This document shows positions 1-12,500 of a stretch of DNA of 34,056 bases, in pieces. A program made the translations under genes and the position numbers. Position 1 is the first letter of the stretch. Each line of letters begins with the position of its first letter. Origin of the DNA: PVC group bacterium (lineage in GTDB: Bacteria > Verrucomicrobiota > Verrucomicrobiia > Chthoniobacterales > SZAS-18); assembly GCA_903642295.1 (NCBI GenBank), contig CAHJWO010000008.1, positions 1 through 34,056 on the forward strand. Reading direction: 5' to 3'. The notes under the pieces were generated by a model. The model was not told the origin of the DNA and searched no databases. It was given only the letters and a program-made list of their open reading frames with translations.

Positions 1-41
1 CGTCGCCCGGGCGGTGTCGCTCCAGGCGGCTACCTCGCCGT

Positions 42-713
42 ATGAATCTGAAGCTGATCCGGGAAATCGGACGCACGCAGCGTCTGGATATTCTCACCGC
101 GCTCAAGCGCCGGGGGCCGATGACCGTCCGGGAGTTGGCGGCCTGCTTTCAGATGAGCTACATGGGCATCAAGCAGCACTGCCTGGACCTGGAGAAAGAG
201 GGTTATCTGGATACCTGGCGGCGGCCCAGCCGGGCGGGTCGGCCCGAAATGCTCTATCGGCTGACGGACCGCGCGCTGGGTTTTTTTCCGGGTGGGCAGC
301 ACGCGCTGTCGCTGGAAGTGCTCGATGCCGTGCAGCAGATGTACGGTCCGGCGGCGCCGACGAAGATGCTGTTCGGGATTTTCGCGCACCGGACGGAGGC
401 CTGGCGGAAGAAAATGCCGGCGGCGGCGGTGGGTTTAGAGGAACGGGCCGAATGTCTGGTGGGGATGCGCGAGGAGGAAGGGTTTATGTCGGAGGTCCAG
501 CGCGAGGAAACGCCAGCGGACGGGCGGGAGGTAGCGGGAAGCAGGGCACTGCGGATCGTGGAATATCACTCGCCGATGGAGGAGCTGTTGCGGCGTTTTC
601 CCATCCTGGCGCGGCTGGAGCGGGAAATGTTCGAGCGGGTGCTGGGTTGTGCCGTGCGGCGCGAGGAAGAAACGCAGCCCGGATTTTATCGGTGCACTTT
701 TTATCTGGGTTAG
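42..713 (+). CDS. SufR-like winged-helix transcriptional regulator with incomplete cysteine set
   Basis: This 223-residue protein has an N-terminal winged-helix domain (about residues 12-78). Its core, MTVRELAACFQMSYMGIKQH, is followed by a wing with the R-A-G-R-P-E-M-L-Y-R-L-T pattern typical of the SufR/DeoR-like group. The C-terminal domain matches the SufR layout, where four cysteines spaced C-X12-C-X13-C-X14-C bind an Fe-S cluster (recalled from the family). Here the last two are present as GC-X14-C (GCAV to YRCT). The first two positions read S (in HSPMEE) and A (in PILARL). It may therefore no longer bind a cluster, or may bind one differently. No suf/isc genes are nearby, so the targets are unknown. 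The ATG at 42 is the first good start. Confidence 0.75.
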   Translation: MNLKLIREIGRTQRLDILTALKRRGPMTVRELAACFQMSYMGIKQHCLDLEKEGYLDTWRRPSRAGRPEMLYRLTDRALGFFPGGQHALSLEVLDAVQQMYGPAAPTKMLFGIFAHRTEAWRKKMPAAAVGLEERAECLVGMREEEGFMSEVQREETPADGREVAGSRALRIVEYHSPMEELLRRFPILARLEREMFERVLGCAVRREEETQPGFYRCTFYLG

Positions 714-755
714 AGAGCGTGTGAGAAGCGTCGCCGGCGGCTTCCACTTAGGTAG

Positions 756-776
756 GGACGGCTGTCCCAGCCGTCC
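756..776. repeat. Short palindromic repeat-like hairpin in the gap after the regulator
   Basis: Two 8-base arms, GGACGGCT and AGCCGTCC, flank a 5-base loop and form a perfect hairpin. The motif (GGGACGGCTGTCCCAGCCGT) looks like a dispersed intergenic palindrome, but no second copy was seen in this window. It lies in the 248-base gap 714-961, which has no other recognisable feature. It sits between convergent genes and could act as a weak bidirectional terminator, although no T-run follows. Confidence 0.4.
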
Positions 777-961
777 GTGTTGGGCCGCGGGCCCCTCCGG
801 TTTCTGGGAGCGAGGTCTTTTCTATCGGCGGTTAGCTGCCCATAGCAGAGAAGAGAGCCGAAGGTAGATCGGCGAATTCCAGACGGCGCGCGGAACGCTC
901 CCGGCACCATCCCAGGTAAGCTCCGCCTTCGTGGCATGAAAGCAAACGGCAGCGGGCCTGT

Positions 962-1495
962 TCAGGAGGCGTCGGGCCCTTGGCGCGCCTCGAGCGACGT
1001 GAGTTCCGCCTGAATGTCGGCGTGCCGCTCCTGAAGTTTTTTGAGGCGCAACTGGAGACGGTGCAGCTCCATCGTTGCGCGGTTGACGTGGCCGCGCATC
1101 TCGGTGTCCTGCGAGCGATTTTCCTTGAGTTGATGTTTCAACTCGCCGAGGCGACGGGTCAATTCCTCGGGGGAAAGACTGGCATGGTCGAACGTGCGTT
1201 GGCGGGTCGGCGGCGGGACCGCTTGCTCACTGCCCCTTGCCATCAGCGTGACCGCTGGCTGGTCGGGCGTGGCCCGGGGCTGGTACTGCGGCACTGTCAG
1301 AGGGTTGCCGCAATGCGAGCAGGTGACTTCCATCCCGGCACCGTCGCGGTCAACGACCAGTTCACCGTGGCAAGTGGGGCAATTAAAGACCACGTCGCGG
1401 TCCGTGACGACGAGAAGCAACTTCTTCCGGCCTTCCGCATCCGTATCTGGAACCGAATCGATAGACGACATACTCAAGGGAGGAAATTTATCCAT
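962..1495 (-). CDS. Zinc-ribbon protein with C-terminal coiled coil, function unknown
   Basis: The protein has about 177 residues. A zinc ribbon near the N-terminus is shown by two CxxC knuckles (NCPTCHGEL and TCSHCGNPL) about 20 residues apart. A variable Pro/Thr/Gln-rich linker follows. The last 70 residues are a charged, heptad-like segment (SPEELTRRLGELKHQLKENR, then HRLQLRLKKLQERHADIQAE) that should form a coiled coil. The start is uncertain: an ATG at 1495, a second ATG at 1471 and a GTG at 1513 are all in frame, and none has a clear ribosome binding site. The gene diverges from dnaK across about 240 bases. The fold suggests a nucleic-acid or protein-binding scaffold, but no specific role can be named. 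Confidence 0.65.
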   Translation of the reverse strand: MDKFPPLSMSSIDSVPDTDAEGRKKLLLVVTDRDVVFNCPTCHGELVVDRDGAGMEVTCSHCGNPLTVPQYQPRATPDQPAVTLMARGSEQAVPPPTRQRTFDHASLSPEELTRRLGELKHQLKENRSQDTEMRGHVNRATMELHRLQLRLKKLQERHADIQAELTSLEARQGPDAS

Positions 1496-1653
1496 GCTGA
1501 GGAAAAAAGACACGTGAAATCAGATGGGCACCGCGCGGATTCTTCGTGTGACACGTCGTGCCAAAATGTCCCATGTCATGCGCGTCCGTGCTGGCCACTG
1601 AGTCATGTTGGCAGGGATTGTATTGTTTTGATACACCGGACGATTGATCATAA

Positions 1654-3702
<2,049 letters not shown>

Positions 3703-3734
3703 GCGTCCGGCGGCCTCACACTTATCACACTTTG

Positions 3735-3769
3735 CCCGGTGGCCAGCGGCATCTCCGCCGATCACCGGG
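3735..3769 (+). other. Hairpin between dnaK and groES
   Basis: The arms CCCGGTG (3735-3741) and CACCGGG (3763-3769) enclose a second helix, GCGG (3746-3749) with CCGC (3755-3758). No U-run follows, so this is not a clean intrinsic terminator. It could attenuate transcription, protect an mRNA end or mark a processing site separating dnaK from groESL. Confidence 0.4.
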
Positions 3770-3813
3770 TTTCCAACCCCAACAATCTCCAACACAGAGA
3801 AACCACCAAAATC

Positions 3814-4107
3814 ATGGCTATTAAATTGCAACCACTCGGCGACCGGGTGCTCGTTCATCCCCTCGAAGAGAAAGAAACCCAACGCGGCGGCATCATCATC
3901 CCCGACACCGCCAAGGAAAAGCCCACGGAGGGCGAAGTCGTGGCCATCGGCACCGGCAAGAAGGATGACGACGGCAAGAAAATCGAGTTCACCGTGAAAG
4001 TCGGCGACCGTGTGCTCATCAGCAAATACGGCGGCACCGAAGTCAAACTCGAAGGCGAGACCTACCTCATCATGCGCGAGGACGACATCCTCGGCGTGCT
4101 CGCCTGA
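3814..4107 (+). CDS. groES: Co-chaperonin GroES
   Basis: This 97-residue protein is the 10-kDa lid of the GroEL folding chamber. The family features are all present: [18 protein letters not shown] at the N-terminus, the mobile loop around [19 protein letters not shown] that contacts Gro[21 protein letters not shown], and the C-terminal end [14 protein letters not shown]. The length is normal. The start is the ATG at 3814 because it gives MAIKLQPLG. An upstream in-frame ATG at 3739 would add 25 residues unlike any GroES. The gene lies 111 bases after dnaK and 54 bases before groEL, so groES-groEL is almost certainly one transcript. Confidence 0.97.
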   Translation: MAIKLQPLGDRVLVHPLEEKETQRGGIIIPDTAKEKPTEGEVVAIGTGKKDDDGKKIEFTVKVGDRVLISKYGGTEVKLEGETYLIMREDDILGVLA

Positions 4108-4128
4108 TTCCCGGTCCACCCGTTTTAA

Positions 4129-5811
<1,683 letters not shown>

Positions 5812-5839
5812 GTCCTGCGTCCCAGGATCGTTGATCGTG

Positions 5840-5871
5840 AACCGCCGGATGGTGAAAGCCATCCGGCGGTT
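5840..5871 (+). terminator. Probable terminator of the groESL transcript
   Basis: A perfect 13-base-pair stem (AACCGCCGGATGG with CCATCCGGCGGTT) and a 6-base loop lie 28 bases after the groEL stop. The trailing T content (TTTGGCGTTTAA) is modest. It also lies just past the stop of the convergent parE gene, so it may serve both directions. Confidence 0.7.
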
Positions 5872-5877
5872 TGGCGT

Positions 5878-6210
5878 TTAATTCACCGGTGGTTCCAGTA
5901 GGCGCTGCGGCAAATCCCGCACGCCATGCATTATCCGTTCGATGGAAACCTCGCTGCCACCGACGCAGTAGAAAATAAGATGTACAGCAAAGTCCCCGCC
6001 AATCGACAGAGAACGAATCTCGGATAACTCCGATGCTCGAAAGCGCCTTGGACGCCCAAGGAAGGGATGCTGTGCCAACCGTCTTACACTCTGGTCGAAT
6101 CTCTGGAGAAAACGTTCTGCGACCTCGACCCCGGCCTGATCGGCATACCAACGGTATTGCTGAGCGAGATCCAACTCCGCGCGTTCAGCGATGCTAACCT
6201 GCACGCCCAT
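5878..6210 (-). CDS. parE: ParE/RelE-family toxin
   Basis: This 110-residue protein is of the ParE/RelE superfamily. It has the N-terminal helix pattern AELDLAQQYRWYADQAGVEV, a middle QSVRRLAQHPFLGRPRR segment, and the C-terminal strands IRSLSIGGDFAVHLIFYCVG ending in a conserved arginine helix. Family members poison either DNA gyrase (ParE) or translating ribosomes (RelE). The sequence fits ParE better because of the RxLxxHPxxGRP motif, but the target is an inference. The ATG is only 2 bases after the parD stop codon, the normal antitoxin-first operon order. Its 3' end meets the groESL terminator. Confidence 0.85.
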   Translation of the reverse strand: MGVQVSIAERAELDLAQQYRWYADQAGVEVAERFLQRFDQSVRRLAQHPFLGRPRRFRASELSEIRSLSIGGDFAVHLIFYCVGGSEVSIERIMHGVRDLPQRLLEPPVN

Positions 6211-6212
6211 TG

Positions 6213-6449
6213 CTAAAGTTTCTCCACCGACCGGCGTGCTCGCTCCAGCGTCTCTTCACCATATTCCCGATGGGGACTGCGCACTCCTTCGAGCAAAGCA
6301 GCTTCCAGTACCGGGGATTCTATCATCTCGGCGCGTTGCTCGAGCGCACGCAGGGCATCTCGTACGACATCACTGGCGTCGGTATAGCGCCCACTGCGGA
6401 CCTTTTCATTCACCAAGGCCTCCAGTTCGGGCGTGAGTATCAATTCCAT
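6213..6449 (-). CDS. parD: ParD-like antitoxin (ribbon-helix-helix)
   Basis: This 78-residue antitoxin partners the downstream ParE-like toxin. The N-terminal half is a ribbon-helix-helix DNA-binding unit: LILTPELEALVNEKVRSGRY followed by TDASDVVRDALRALEQR, the standard ParD/CopG pattern with the S/D-x-V-V-R-x-A-L-R core. The C-terminal half (EAALLEGVRSPHREYGEETL) would wrap the toxin. The family usually autoregulates its own promoter, but no clear operator was identified in the 49 bases before the start. The toxin starts 2 bases after this gene's stop. Confidence 0.85.
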   Translation of the reverse strand: MELILTPELEALVNEKVRSGRYTDASDVVRDALRALEQRAEMIESPVLEAALLEGVRSPHREYGEETLERARRSVEKL

Positions 6450-6498
6450 ATCAACAAGTTACCAAATGCCTTTGGCAGCGGCAATCCGAGGATCGCTC

Positions 6499-7107
6499 TC
6501 ACACGAAAAACGTGTCCACCGGCACGGGGCCGGCTATGACTCCGACACCTTCGATCACCTCGCCGCGTCCGTAAGTGCGCCGCTCCTGATAAACGCCGTC
6601 CAGGGGGCGACGGTACACTTCCACCTGTTCGGTTTCGCCGAGCACGATCCAGTATTGCGTGACGCCCGCTTCGGCGTAGAGCGAGGCGTTCTCGCGGTCC
6701 GGCGCGACGCTGCTCACCGCCACCTCCACGACGAGTTCCGCCGTGGACGGATGCCGCGTATCGAAGTCGGCCAGGGTGCCGTGCATCACCGAGATCTCCG
6801 GTTCCGGCATGGAATCCGCCAGCCGCAAAGGTTGTTCCTGACGGACGACAAACTCCGGGCGCATCGTTCGCACCAGAAAAACGTAGAAGCGCGTGGTGGC
6901 GTTTGAGTGCAGAGGCGACTTGGACAATTTGTTGACGATGATTCCCCGGATCAACTCCGTGCGCCGGAATGCCGGGTCGTCGCCGAGCTTCTCGTACTCC
7001 GCCACGGTCCAGCGGCGCACCCGTGCCCGCATTTCCGGTAGTTCCAGGATCGCGTCCATCACATCCAGAGCATACACCACCGATTTAGCGGCGGAAGCCA
7101 TTTCCAT
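6499..7107 (-). CDS. Uma2 family (DUF820) endonuclease-fold protein
   Basis: This 202-residue protein is of the Uma2 family, a PD-(D/E)xK-like restriction-endonuclease fold common in multicopy in cyanobacteria and Verrucomicrobiota. Visible family elements are RWTVAEYEKL near the N-terminus, ELIRGIIV, the MPEPEISVM strand, AELVVEVAVSS, and YAEAGVTQYWIVLGETEQVE. Two positions differ from the usual pattern. The aspartate of the 'PD' strand is glutamate (PEPE), and the lysine four residues before the Y of YAEAG is asparagine (DRENASLY). Catalytic activity is therefore doubtful. It lies directly upstream of parDE on the same strand, 49 bases away, but a functional link is not established. Confidence 0.85.
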   Translation of the reverse strand: MEMASAAKSVVYALDVMDAILELPEMRARVRRWTVAEYEKLGDDPAFRRTELIRGIIVNKLSKSPLHSNATTRFYVFLVRTMRPEFVVRQEQPLRLADSMPEPEISVMHGTLADFDTRHPSTAELVVEVAVSSVAPDRENASLYAEAGVTQYWIVLGETEQVEVYRRPLDGVYQERRTYGRGEVIEGVGVIAGPVPVDTFFV

Positions 7108-7206
7108 TGCGGTGATGGCCGGTTTCCCTCCGCTGGTGGAATCATGGCCACCCGGGCATCATTGCACGGTTGCAAAAGCCCGTGACGAGGTGTTTTTGTA
7201 AAGTCA

Positions 7207-7225
7207 GGCGCCGAAAATCGGCGCC
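7207..7225. other. Perfect hairpin in the Uma2-TPR divergent region
   Basis: The arms GGCGCCGA and TCGGCGCC flank an AAA loop. The hairpin lies in the 234-base gap between the divergent Uma2 and TPR genes (7108-7341). No T-run follows on either side. It may be a regulatory palindrome or leader hairpin of one of the two genes. Confidence 0.35.
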
Positions 7226-7341
7226 GAAGGGAACTTCGTTCGTGCCGCCCGTTTGACGAAGCAGCCTCTTCCGATGCAAAACGCTGGCATCCAAGCAAAC
7301 TCTTTGGTATTTTATCCCTTCTTCAATTTTCCCCCGGCTTT

Positions 7342-8775
7342 ATGGCAGTCATTTCCGAAAAAGAGCTTTCGCAGAATAATCGCAGCCTGTGGCTCAAAGC
7401 CACCAGCGCCATCGAAACCCGCAACTACGGCTACGCGATCACGTTGATCCAGGGCATCCTCAAGGAGTCGCCGGATTTCCTGACCGGTCGGCAATGGCTG
7501 CGACGCGCCGAGATTGCCCAGACCAAGGGAAAGAAGAGTTTCATGGGCGGCGGGGCGTCCCTGCAGGCGATGAAAAGCCAGGGTCTGGTCAAGAAGGACC
7601 CGAAGGCGGCGATCATCGCGGCGGAAGAGATGCTGGAGAAGGACCCCCTGAGCATCGCCGGGAACGGTTTGCTGAAGGACGCGGCGTTGGCGGCGAAAAT
7701 GGTCGAAACGGCGGGGTTTGCGTTGGAAACGATGCGTGATGCCGAACCGAAGAACGTCAAAATTTTGCACGAGTTGGCGCGGCATTACGCGAACAACGAC
7801 CAGGCAGAGAAAGCCATCGACGCTTACAACGCGATCACGGCGATCAACCCGGCGGACGGCGAGGCGATCAAGGGCGGCAAGGACGCGGCGGCGCGGGCCT
7901 CCATGCGTTCGGGCGGCTGGGAGCAGTTGGGCAAGGAAGGCACCAGCTACCGCGACGTGCTCAAGGACAAGGAAGGCGCGAAGGCGCTCGAACAGCAGAA
8001 CCGGCTCGTCAAGAGCGAGGACGTGATCGACGATCTGCTCGCGGAGCAGTACGCGCTGTACAACGAGAATCCAAACCATCTCGACGTGGTGTTGAAAATC
8101 GCCAAACTCAACGAGCAGAAGGACGATCTCGAAAGCGCGTTGCAGTATTACACCTGGGCCCTGGATTTGACCAAGGGCGGCGACCCCGGCGTGGTGCGCA
8201 AGGTCAGCGAGTTAAACCTCAAGAACCTCGATTCGCAGATCAGCACCCGCGAGAAGTGGCTGGCGGAATACGCGGAAAGCCTCAACGGCACCGAACCCGA
8301 CGACGAGGCCAAGGCGACGGTGCAGCAGGTCGAGCAGGACCTGGCGGGGTACCGGGCACAGAAGGCAGAGACGCAGATCGCCGTGGCGCGCGAGCGGGTG
8401 GAACGCAACCCGACGGACCTGACGTTCCGGTTCGAACTGGGCGAGCAACTGGTGAAGGCGGGGCACCACAGCGAAGCCGTGGCGGAACTTCAGAAAGCGC
8501 AGAACAGCCCGAGTCTCGGGGTGCGCGCCAAATATCTGCTCGGCCAATGCTTCGAGGCCAAGAATATCACCAATCTGGCGGTCAAGCAGTACGAGGATGC
8601 CAAGAGCAAGCTGCCCGGAATGGACGGCATGAAGAAGGACATCGTTTACCGGCTCGGGTTGCTCTACGAGCGCATGGGCGACAAGGAGAAGTACCTCGCC
8701 TGCATGACCGAGATTTACGAAGTCGATTCTGCGTATCAGGACGTGGCGCCGCGGGTCGAAGGTGGGTACGCGTAG
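7342..8775 (+). CDS. Tetratricopeptide-repeat protein, function unknown
   Basis: This 477-residue protein has no signal peptide and is predicted cytosolic. TPR-like helix pairs are visible at about residues 134-165 (ILHELARHYANNDQAEKAID), 235-270 (KIAKLNEQKDDLESALQYYT), 355-390 (LGEQLVKAGHHSEAVAELQK), 393-425 (KYLLGQCFEAKNITNLAVKQ) and 433-465 (YRLGLLYERMGDKEKYLACM). TPR arrays are protein-protein scaffolds, so this is probably an assembly factor or adaptor. The ATG at 7342 follows an AT-rich leader. Similar long TPR proteins are common in Verrucomicrobiota and Planctomycetota, but no specific role can be given. It converges on the unknown gene at 8901-9392. Confidence 0.75.
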   Translation: MAVISEKELSQNNRSLWLKATSAIETRNYGYAITLIQGILKESPDFLTGRQWLRRAEIAQTKGKKSFMGGGASLQAMKSQGLVKKDPKAAIIAAEEMLEKDPLSIAGNGLLKDAALAAKMVETAGFALETMRDAEPKNVKILHELARHYANNDQAEKAIDAYNAITAINPADGEAIKGGKDAAARASMRSGGWEQLGKEGTSYRDVLKDKEGAKALEQQNRLVKSEDVIDDLLAEQYALYNENPNHLDVVLKIAKLNEQKDDLESALQYYTWALDLTKGGDPGVVRKVSELNLKNLDSQISTREKWLAEYAESLNGTEPDDEAKATVQQVEQDLAGYRAQKAETQIAVARERVERNPTDLTFRFELGEQLVKAGHHSEAVAELQKAQNSPSLGVRAKYLLGQCFEAKNITNLAVKQYEDAKSKLPGMDGMKKDIVYRLGLLYERMGDKEKYLACMTEIYEVDSAYQDVAPRVEGGYA

Positions 8776-8857
8776 GCCGCTGGAGGCGGAAGGTTCAAGC
8801 TTCAAGAAACCAGCACCTGGCGCTTCACAAGTCGGGACAGTAGCCAAGGGTGCGGTG

Positions 8858-8897
8858 GAAGGTCCTTCGGCTCGCTACACTCGCTCAGGATGACAGA
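8858..8897. repeat. Partial copy of the GTCATCCTGAGCG repeat family
   Basis: This carries AAGGTCCTTCG and CTCGCTCAGGATGACAG, the two ends of the arm that forms the inverted repeats at 14,190-14,372 and 26,705-26,868, joined by a diverged middle. Only one arm is present, so it is a half-copy or relic. It sits between the convergent stops of the TPR gene and the 8901-9392 gene. Confidence 0.6.
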
Positions 8898-8900
8898 GTG

Positions 8901-9392
8901 TTATCCGGGCGGGGCGGGCGCTGACGGCGTTTGGAAAAGACGAGGCGGGCGGTAGGTGGTCAGCCATTCTGCGCGCTTCTTTTCCAGTTTTCGTCTCTGG
9001 CGTTCGTATTCCTGCTGGAACTGGAGACTCCGCGGGTCGGGTGCGGTTCGGAGATAGGCCGTGATTTGCGCGCCGTCGGCCCGGCGACGAAACTGGTAGT
9101 GGTGGTAATCCGCGTCGCCCGTCGAGGATAATTCCACCTCGTAAAGCCAATGGAAATACGCCAGGCCATCCGCCCCGAGGCGGTCGCAGGCAGCGTCCAT
9201 GCGGTCGCGGCCTTCCGGCATCATGGCACCGAGCAGGCTGCCGATGTCAACGGAGGTTCGTTGGTGGGCGAGGGCGGCTTGGATGGCCAAATATACCCGG
9301 CCTACGTCGTCGCGGCGGGAAGCCTTCTTTACCAGCATCCAAAAGATTTGGTGTTCGATGACGGCGTCGTCGGGGGAGGGGGATGTGGGCAT
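8901..9392 (-). CDS. Hypothetical protein with charged C-terminus
   Basis: The family was not recognised. From the ATG at 9392 the product has 163 residues (MPTSPSPDDAVIEHQIFWML at the start). An earlier in-frame start at 9533 would add 47 residues of low-complexity sequence and is less likely. The middle contains GSLLGAMMPEGRDRMDAACD and HWLYEVELSSTGDADYHHYQ. The C-terminal part (QQEYERQRRKLEKKRAEW) is a charged helix. There is no signal peptide or membrane segment. It diverges from the efflux operon by about 200 bases that hold an operator-like palindrome. Confidence 0.5.
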   Translation of the reverse strand: MPTSPSPDDAVIEHQIFWMLVKKASRRDDVGRVYLAIQAALAHQRTSVDIGSLLGAMMPEGRDRMDAACDRLGADGLAYFHWLYEVELSSTGDADYHHYQFRRRADGAQITAYLRTAPDPRSLQFQQEYERQRRKLEKKRAEWLTTYRPPRLFQTPSAPAPPG

Positions 9393-9516
9393 AAGCAGCG
9401 GCAGGACGGTGGCAGGGAACAATGAACCTCCGGCAAAAGTCGGAAATTGTCCGCCGATTGCGCAGATTTTCGCAGATGGAAGAGGAGCAGAAACGAAAGA
9501 TCTATTGGCCGATACG

Positions 9517-9534
9517 AATGAATGCGCGTTCATT
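9517..9534 (+). promoter_or_regulatory. Operator-like palindrome upstream of the RND efflux operon
   Basis: AATGAA and TTCATT arms flank TGCGCG, an 18-base dyad of the type bound by TetR/AcrR-family repressors. It lies 57-74 bases before the permease start. A possible -35 (TTGGCC, 9505-9510) is adjacent, so a bound dimer would block the promoter. No TetR-family gene is in the window, so the regulator, if any, is encoded elsewhere. Confidence 0.45.
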
Positions 9535-9590
9535 TACGAACAAGTCTCCGGTTATCCGCTACAGTGGAGTGAACCGGCAGCTTTTCTCTT

Positions 9591-12500
9591 ATGTGGATCG
9601 TCCAACTCGCTCTCCGGCGACCTTACACGTTCATCGTCGCCGCGCTGCTGCTGCTGATCGCCAGTCCGTTGGTGATCGTGAAGACGCCGATTGATATTTT
9701 TCCGAATATCAACATTCCGGTCGTTTCCATCGTGTTCCAGTACACCGGGATGCCGGCCAGCGAGTTCGGCGACCGCATTACCGGACCGTTCGAGCGGGTG
9801 CTGACCACGACGGTCAACGACATCGAGCACGTCGAGAGCACTTCGCTCAACGGCATCAGCGTCACGAAGGTTTTCTTTCAACCCACGGCCAAGCTGCCGG
9901 CGGCCATCGCGCAGGTGACGGCCATCTGCCAGACCGTGCTCAAACAATTGCCGACGGGCATCACGCCGCCGCTGATCATCTCGTACAACGCGAGCAGCGT
10001 GCCCATCGTGCAGTTGGGCATCTCCTCTTCCAAGCTGGGCGAGCCCGCGCTGTACGATCTGGCCGTCAACTATATCCGCGTGGCCTACGCCAACGTGCCC
10101 GGCGCGGCCATTCCGTATCCGTTCGGCGGCAAACAACGGTCGATCATGATCGACATCGACCTGGCCAAGCTGACGGCGCGCGGACTCTCGCCGACGGACG
10201 TGGTCAACGCGATCACCGCGCAGAATCTGGTGCTGCCCAGCGGTTCGGTGAAGTTGGGCGTCCTGGAAAGCGACGTGGAAATGAATGCCAGTCCGCAAAA
10301 CGTGGCGGGACTGGGTGATCTGCCCGTCAAATCTTCCAGCGGAGCCATCGTCTATGTGCGGGACGTGGCCAGCGTGCGCGACGGGTTCACGCCGCAGACC
10401 AACATCGTGCGCCAGGACGGAAACCGCGGCGTGCTGCTCTCGGTTTACAAGGCGGGGGTGGCCTCGACGCTGGACATCGTCAACACGATCCGCGCGCGGC
10501 TGCCGCAGGTGCTGACCACGCTGCCGCCGGATTTGAACGTCAAACCGCTGTTCGATCAGTCGATCTTCGTCAAGGCATCGGTGCGCGGCGTGTTGACGGA
10601 AGCGGCCATCGCGGGCGTACTGACCGCCGCCATGATCCTGCTGTTTCTGGGCAACTGGCGGCATACCATCGTCATCGCCATTTCCATCCCGCTGTCGATT
10701 CTGGCGTCCGTTTGCACGCTGAGTTTCCTGGGGGAAACGCTCAACATCATGACGCTGGGCGGGCTGGCGCTGGCGGTGGGCATCCTGGTGGACGACGCGA
10801 CGGTGACCATCGAGAACATCGACCGGATGCTGGAAACGGGAATGGAGTTGAACGAGGGCATTCTGGAGGGTGCGGCGCAGATCGCGTTACCCGCGCTGGT
10901 GTCCACGATGTGCATTTGCATCGTGTTTCTGCCGATGTTCTTCCTGGCCGGAGTGGCGCGTTATTTGTTCGTGCCGCTGGCAGAGGCGGTGGTGTTTGCG
11001 ATGATCGCGTCGTACATCCTTTCGCGGACGCTGGTGCCGACGCTGGTGATGTACTTCCTGCGCGGGCAACACCACGGCGCGCACGATCCACACGCACAGC
11101 CGAAAGGGTTCTTCGGGCGGTTTCAAGCCGGGTTTGAACGGCGGTTTACCGGTTTCCGCGATTGGTACGTGGGTAAGCTGGAAGGCGCGCTGAAAATGCG
11201 CTGGACGTTTATCTTCGGCTTCCTGGCAATTTGTCTGGTGTCGATGGGCTTGCTGCTGACCATCGGGCAGGACTTCTTCCCGACGGTGGACGCGGGGCAA
11301 TTTCGTCTGCACGTGCGCGCCCGGACCGGGACGCGCATCGAGGAAACCGCCAAGCTGGCCGACCAGGTGGAGCAGTTTATCCGCACGGTCGTGCCCAAGG
11401 ATGAACTGGAGAGCGTGCTGGACAACATCGGGTTGCCTTACAGCGGCATCAACACGTCGTATTCCAACAATGGCACCATCGGCACCGGCGACATCGAAAT
11501 CCTGTGCTCACTTAACGAGGAGAAGCATGGTCCGACGGCGGGTTACATCGCCAGATTACGCGCGGAACTGCCAAAGCATTTTTCGGGCGCGGAGTTTTTC
11601 TTCCAACCGGCGGATATCGTCAGCCAAATTCTGAATTTCGGGATTTCCGCGCCCATCGACATCCAGTTTGCGGGCAAGGATACGGTGGGAAATCTGGCGG
11701 TCGCCCAGGAGGTGCTGGGGAAGGTCAAGCAGGTGCCGGGGGCGGTGGACACGCACATTTATCAACTATTCAATCAGCCCAAGATGCACCTGACGGTGGA
11801 CCGCTCGAAGGCCAGTCAACTCGGCCTGACAGAGCGCGACGTGGCGAACAGCTTGCTCGTCGCTTTGAGCAATTCCTTCCAGGTTTCGCCCGCATTCTTC
11901 CTGAGCTTGCAGAATCACATCGTCTATAATGTCGCTTCGCAGGCGCCACAGTACCGGATCGAGAAGATCGAGAATTTGCTCGATCTGCCGATCACGAGTA
12001 ACACCGGCGCGCCCAACCAGATCCTGGCCAACCTGGCGACGTTCGAACGAACCACGGGTCCGGCGATTCGCACGACGTACGATCTGGTGCCGGTGGTGGA
12101 CATTCTCGTCAGCGTGCAGGGCCGCGATCTGGGCGGGGTATCCACGGACATCAACAAGATCGTCGAGGATGCGCGCAAGAAACTGCCGCGTGGCAGCCTG
12201 ATCGTCATCCGCGGACAGGTGCAGACGATGCGAGCATCCTTCATCGGGTTGGGGGCGGGACTCATCGGCGCGGTGGTGCTGGTGTACCTGTTGATCGTGG
12301 TGAATTTCCAATCGTGGACGGACCCGTTCATCATCCTGACCGGCCTGCCCGGCGCGCTGGCGGGGATTTCGTGGATGCTGTTCATCACGGGAACGACGCT
12401 GAGCGTGCCTGCGCTGATGGGGGCGATCATGTGCGTCGGTGTCGCCACGGCAAACTCCATCCTGGTCGTGACATTTGCGCGCGAACAGTTGGAGGAACAC

